Assembly: GCF_002086635.1 (NCBI RefSeq) | Contig: NZ_MVHD01000038.1 | Coordinates: 1-54,332, forward strand | Length of the DNA stretch: 54,332 nucleotides | Direction of reading: 5' to 3' | DNA from: Mycobacterium alsense | Lineage (GTDB): Bacteria > Actinomycetota > Actinomycetes > Mycobacteriales > Mycobacteriaceae | Shown here: piece after piece, positions 51,996 to 54,332 of the stretch | Layout of the letters: every line of letters begins with the position of its first letter | Position numbering within the stretch: the first letter of the stretch is position 1 | The notes under the pieces: model-generated | Seen by the model: only the letters and a program-made list of their open reading frames with translations | The model's database searches: none | What the model was told of the DNA's origin: nothing | Translations under genes and position numbers: made by a program

Positions 51996-52028
51996 TGGGG
52001 CAAAGTGGGGGATCGTGGGGTATGGTGG
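51996..52028 (+). promoter_or_regulatory. MraZ-type operator and mraZ promoter
   Basis: TGGGG occurs at 51996, 52006 and 52016 with exact 10-bp periodicity (5-bp box, 5-bp spacer), and a degenerate TGG at 52026 keeps the phase. E. coli MraZ binds TGGGN boxes with 5-nt spacers. TATGGT (52021-52026) is a good -10 element overlapping the last boxes, so bound MraZ would block RNA polymerase. The mraZ start is 38 nt downstream. Confidence 0.75.
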
Positions 52029-52066
52029 CCGAAGTGTTTGGGTGACCGATAGCGGGAGGTGAGCCG

Positions 52067-52498
52067 GTGTTTCTCGGCACCTACACGCCCAAACTCGACG
52101 ACAAGGGGCGGCTGACGCTGCCCGCCAAGTTCCGCGACACGCTGGCAGGGGGGTTGATGGTCACGAAGAGTCAGGACCACAGCCTCGCGGTCTACCCGCG
52201 GGCGGAGTTCGAACAGCTGGCGCGGCGGGCCAGCAAGACGTCGCGCAGCAACCCCGAAGCCCGGGCGTTCCTGCGCAACCTGGCCGCCGGCACCGACGAG
52301 CAGCATCCCGACGCCCAGGGGCGGATCACGCTCTCGGCCGACCACCGCCGGTACGCCAACCTGTCCAAGGACTGCGTGGTGATCGGCGCGGTCGACTACC
52401 TCGAGATCTGGGACGCGCAGGCCTGGCACGACTATCAGCAGTCCCACGAAGAGAACTTCTCCGCGGCCAGCGATGAAGCACTCGGCGACATTATCTGA
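52067..52498 (+). CDS. mraZ: Transcriptional regulator MraZ
   Basis: MraZ is the conserved first gene of the division and cell-wall cluster and a DNA-binding repressor of that operon in E. coli. The 143 residues (same as H37Rv Rv2166c) contain two SpoVT/AbrB-like swapped-hairpin repeats: LGTYTPKLDDKGRLTLPAKF at the N-terminus and DAQGRITLSADHRRY in the second half. The conserved DxxGR elements of both are present. The start is GTG at 52067, with GGGAGG (52054-52059) 7 nt upstream. A likely self-operator lies at 51996-52028. Confidence 0.96.
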   Translation: MFLGTYTPKLDDKGRLTLPAKFRDTLAGGLMVTKSQDHSLAVYPRAEFEQLARRASKTSRSNPEARAFLRNLAAGTDEQHPDAQGRITLSADHRRYANLSKDCVVIGAVDYLEIWDAQAWHDYQQSHEENFSAASDEALGDII

Positions 52499-52625
52499 GG
52501 CGTGTGCCCGTGCATCGTGGCCTCTGCCCGAACCGACCCTGGCGTACTTCCCCAACGCCAGGTTCGTACCTTCGGACAGAGACCCGGGTGCAGGGGCCGC
52601 CCGCCGGGCCTGGGAAGGCGTTGCG
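52497..52625 (+). ncRNA. mraW RNA motif-like structured leader
   Basis: Between mraZ and mraW the RNA can form a nested structure. The outer stem is CTCTG-C-CCGAA (52522-52532) with TTCGG-A-CAGAG (52571-52581), ten pairs and one mismatch. The inner hairpin is CCTGGCGT (52538-52545) with ACGCCAGG (52555-52562), eight perfect pairs with a 9-nt loop. A competing GAGGC/GCCTC stem (52497-52501 with 52520-52524) would exclude the outer stem. Position and structure fit the mraW RNA motif described in actinobacteria; function unknown. Confidence 0.65.
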
Positions 52626-53630
52626 GTGGCTGAGAATTCGAGCGATTTCGGGCACGTGCCCGTCCTGCTGGGGCGTTGCGTCGAGCTGCTCACCCCGGCG
52701 TTGACGCGGTCGGACCCCGACGGGTCGGGGGCGGTCCTCGTCGACGCGACCCTCGGCGCCGGGGGGCACGCGGAGCGGTTTTTGACCGAGCTGCCCGGGC
52801 TGCGGCTCGTCGGGCTCGACCGCGATCCCAGCGCGCTCGACATCGCCGGGCAACGGCTGGCCCGGTTCGGCGACCGCGTCACCCTGGTGCACACCCGCTA
52901 CGACGGCCTGGGCGCGGCCCTCGCCGGATCCGGTTACCCCGCAAGCGAATCGGTCGACGCGGTGCTGTTCGACCTCGGCGTCTCCTCGATGCAGCTGGAC
53001 CGCGCCGAACGGGGCTTCGCGTATGCCCAGGACGCGCCGCTGGACATGCGGATGGACCCGTCGTCGCCGCTGACCGCGGCCGAGATCGTCAACACCTACG
53101 ACGAGGCGGCGCTGGCGGACATCCTGCACCGCTACGGCGAGGAGCGGTTCGCGCGCCGCATCGCCGGCCAGATCGTGCGCCGGCGCGCCCGCGCCCCGTT
53201 CACCTCGACCGCGGAGTTGGTGGCCCTGCTGTACCAAGCGACCCCGGCGCCCACCCGCCGCACCGGCGGGCATCCGGCCAAGCGCACCTTCCAGGCGTTG
53301 CGGATCGCCGTCAACGACGAACTGGCCTCGCTGCGCTCGGCCCTTCCCGCCGCCTTGGACGCGCTGGCCGGCGGCGGACGCATCGCGGTGATGGCCTACC
53401 AATCGCTGGAAGACCGGATCGTCAAACGCGTGTTCGCCGGGGCGGTCACGTCACGGACGCCGGTGGACCTTCCGGTCGAGCTTCCCGGCCACGAGCCGCT
53501 GTTCCGGTCGCTGACACGCGGCGCCGAACGCGCGGACGCCGCCGAGATCGAACGCAACCCACGCAGCGCCGCGGTGCGACTACGGGCGCTGCAACGGCTG
53601 GAACAGACGAGCGGGAAAGGCGACGCATGA
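52626..53630 (+). CDS. mraW: 16S rRNA m4C1402 methyltransferase RsmH
   Basis: This SAM-dependent methyltransferase modifies N4 of C1402 in 16S rRNA. The 334 residues from GTG 52626 have the family N-terminus HVPVLLGRCVELL, the SAM motif VDATLGAGGHAERFL, GLDRDPSAL, FDLGVSSMQLDRAERGF, HPAKRTFQALRIAVNDEL and AYQSLEDRIVKR. GGGAAGG (52612-52618) is 7 nt before the GTG. A frame from 52473 adds 51 residues but overlaps mraZ and translates a structured RNA region, so it is not used. The stop overlaps the FtsL-like ATG in ATGA. Ortholog of Rv2165c (rsmH). Confidence 0.94.
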   Translation: MAENSSDFGHVPVLLGRCVELLTPALTRSDPDGSGAVLVDATLGAGGHAERFLTELPGLRLVGLDRDPSALDIAGQRLARFGDRVTLVHTRYDGLGAALAGSGYPASESVDAVLFDLGVSSMQLDRAERGFAYAQDAPLDMRMDPSSPLTAAEIVNTYDEAALADILHRYGEERFARRIAGQIVRRRARAPFTSTAELVALLYQATPAPTRRTGGHPAKRTFQALRIAVNDELASLRSALPAALDALAGGGRIAVMAYQSLEDRIVKRVFAGAVTSRTPVDLPVELPGHEPLFRSLTRGAERADAAEIERNPRSAAVRLRALQRLEQTSGKGDA

Positions 53631-54332
53631 AGGTAAAGCGCGAGAGCCCGAAGCGCCGCGGCGGCGGTGACCGCCGCGACGGCTCGGCCCGCAAGGGCAG
53701 GCGCGCCGCGGCCGAACCGCGCCGCACCCGGCCCAAGAACGCCTCGGCGAACACCCGCGAGAGCCGGGCGCCCAGGTCGGGCCCGCAGACCAGCCCGATC
53801 GCCCGGCCGGTCGAGCGATCGGGCCGGCCCAAGAACAGCAGCCAGGCCAAGGCGCGGGCCAAGGCGCGGAAAGCCAAGGCGCCCAAGGCCGTTCGACCCC
53901 GCCTGAGCGAGCGCCTGGCCATTCGGCTCACGTCGATCGACCTGCGCCCCCGAACGCTGGCGCGCAAGGTCCCGTTTGTCGTGCTGGTGATCGGTGCGCT
54001 CGGTCTCGGGCTGGGGCTGACGCTGTGGTTGTCCACCGCCTCGGCCGAGCGGTCGTATCAGCTCAGCCACGCCCGCGAGAAGAACCGAATGCTGCTGCAG
54101 CAGAAGGAGGCGCTGGAACGCGATGTGCGCCAGGCGGAGTCCGCCCCGGCGCTCGCCGAAGCCGCCCGCAATCAGGGCATGATCCCGACGAGGGACACCG
54201 CGCATCTGGTCCAGGACCCCTCCGGTAACTGGGTGGTCGTCGGCGACCCGAAGCCGGCGGACGGCGTCCCCCCGCCGCCGCTGAACACCAAGCTCTCCGA
54301 CGCCCCCCCCCCGCCCCCCCCGGCGCAGCCGC
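53627..54332 (+). CDS. FtsL-like division membrane protein, C-terminus cut by window end
   Basis: The first 235 codons of an Rv2164c-type protein are present. A long, very basic cytoplasmic N-terminus (about 1-118, KVKRESPKRRGGG; KARAKARKAKAPKA) is followed by one TM helix (about 121-144) and a short extracytoplasmic coiled coil (SYQLSHAREKNRMLLQQKEALERD). A Pro-rich tail runs off the window. Position between mraW and the expected pbpB, plus topology, supports an FtsL role in the divisome. The ATG overlaps the mraW stop (ATGA), so it is translationally coupled. Confidence 0.88.
   Translation, partial: MKVKRESPKRRGGGDRRDGSARKGRRAAAEPRRTRPKNASANTRESRAPRSGPQTSPIARPVERSGRPKNSSQAKARAKARKAKAPKAVRPRLSERLAIRLTSIDLRPRTLARKVPFVVLVIGALGLGLGLTLWLSTASAERSYQLSHAREKNRMLLQQKEALERDVRQAESAPALAEAARNQGMIPTRDTAHLVQDPSGNWVVVGDPKPADGVPPPPLNTKLSDAPPPPPPAQP

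Noticed and set aside
54300..54332. C-rich homopolymer runs at the window end
   Set aside because: They encode a proline-rich tail typical of this protein; an assembly error is possible but cannot be judged from one sequence.

Overview
The window is about 54 kb of high-GC DNA from a slow-growing Mycobacterium, most likely of the M. avium complex. The case rests on gene content and order. Read backwards, it follows the M. tuberculosis H37Rv block from dlaT (Rv2215) to Rv2164c nearly gene for gene, with many proteins of the same length as their H37Rv counterparts. GTG and TTG starts are common. No tRNA, rRNA, CRISPR array, phage or insertion sequence was recognised. H37Rv comparisons are from memory, because no search could be run.

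Layout. 1-6.9 kb: dlaT (partial), ephD, a three-gene block (small membrane protein, SRPBCC protein, FAD oxidoreductase) that I do not recall in H37Rv, and pepB. 6.9-14.6 kb: a class III adenylyl cyclase, gcvT, ilvE, a GT87-type membrane glycosyltransferase, the cobalamin nucleotide-loop genes cobU-cobT-cobS and a DUF3043 protein. 14.8-20.1 kb: glycerate kinase, an A-type Fe-S carrier, a membrane protein, adenosine kinase and asnB. 20.3-27.7 kb: the bcc-aa3 respiratory supercomplex (ctaC-ctaF, qcrB-qcrA-qcrC, ctaE) flanking mmpS3 and a membrane protein. 27.9-34.6 kb: trpD, an exonuclease/GIY-YIG fusion, a four-cysteine small protein, an NlpC/P60 hydrolase, a metalloprotease-like protein and pimB'. 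34.6-44.2 kb: fadD15, an SRPBCC/ArsA-like ATPase/acyltransferase cluster, a LAM mannosyltransferase, an exoribonuclease and aroG. 44.3-51.7 kb: pknL with its partner DNA-binding protein, mptA, idsA2, a MetF-like protein, lppM, a GNAT acetyltransferase and a DUF3040 protein. 52.0-54.3 kb: the start of the division and cell-wall cluster (mraZ, mraW/rsmH, an FtsL-like gene cut by the window end).

The main themes are envelope biogenesis (PimB', MptA, the Rv2181 and GT87 mannosyltransferases, PlsC-like acyltransferase, FadD15, NlpC/P60 hydrolase, dcw genes), aerobic respiration, and amino-acid, cofactor and one-carbon metabolism.

The most informative non-coding signals are listed here. (1) Three TGGGG boxes at exact 10-bp spacing lie upstream of mraZ and look like a MraZ autoregulatory operator. 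(2) A nested hairpin lies between mraZ and the best mraW start. It matches the position of the mraW RNA motif and is easily mistaken for a protein N-terminus. (3) A recurrent TANNNT-N6-8-RTG arrangement at about eleven gene starts indicates leaderless transcripts. (4) An ArsA-like ATPase gene has no ATG, GTG or TTG upstream of its Walker A motif and probably starts at a CTG overlapping the previous stop. (5) A textbook intrinsic terminator and several compound inverted repeats lie between convergent genes.
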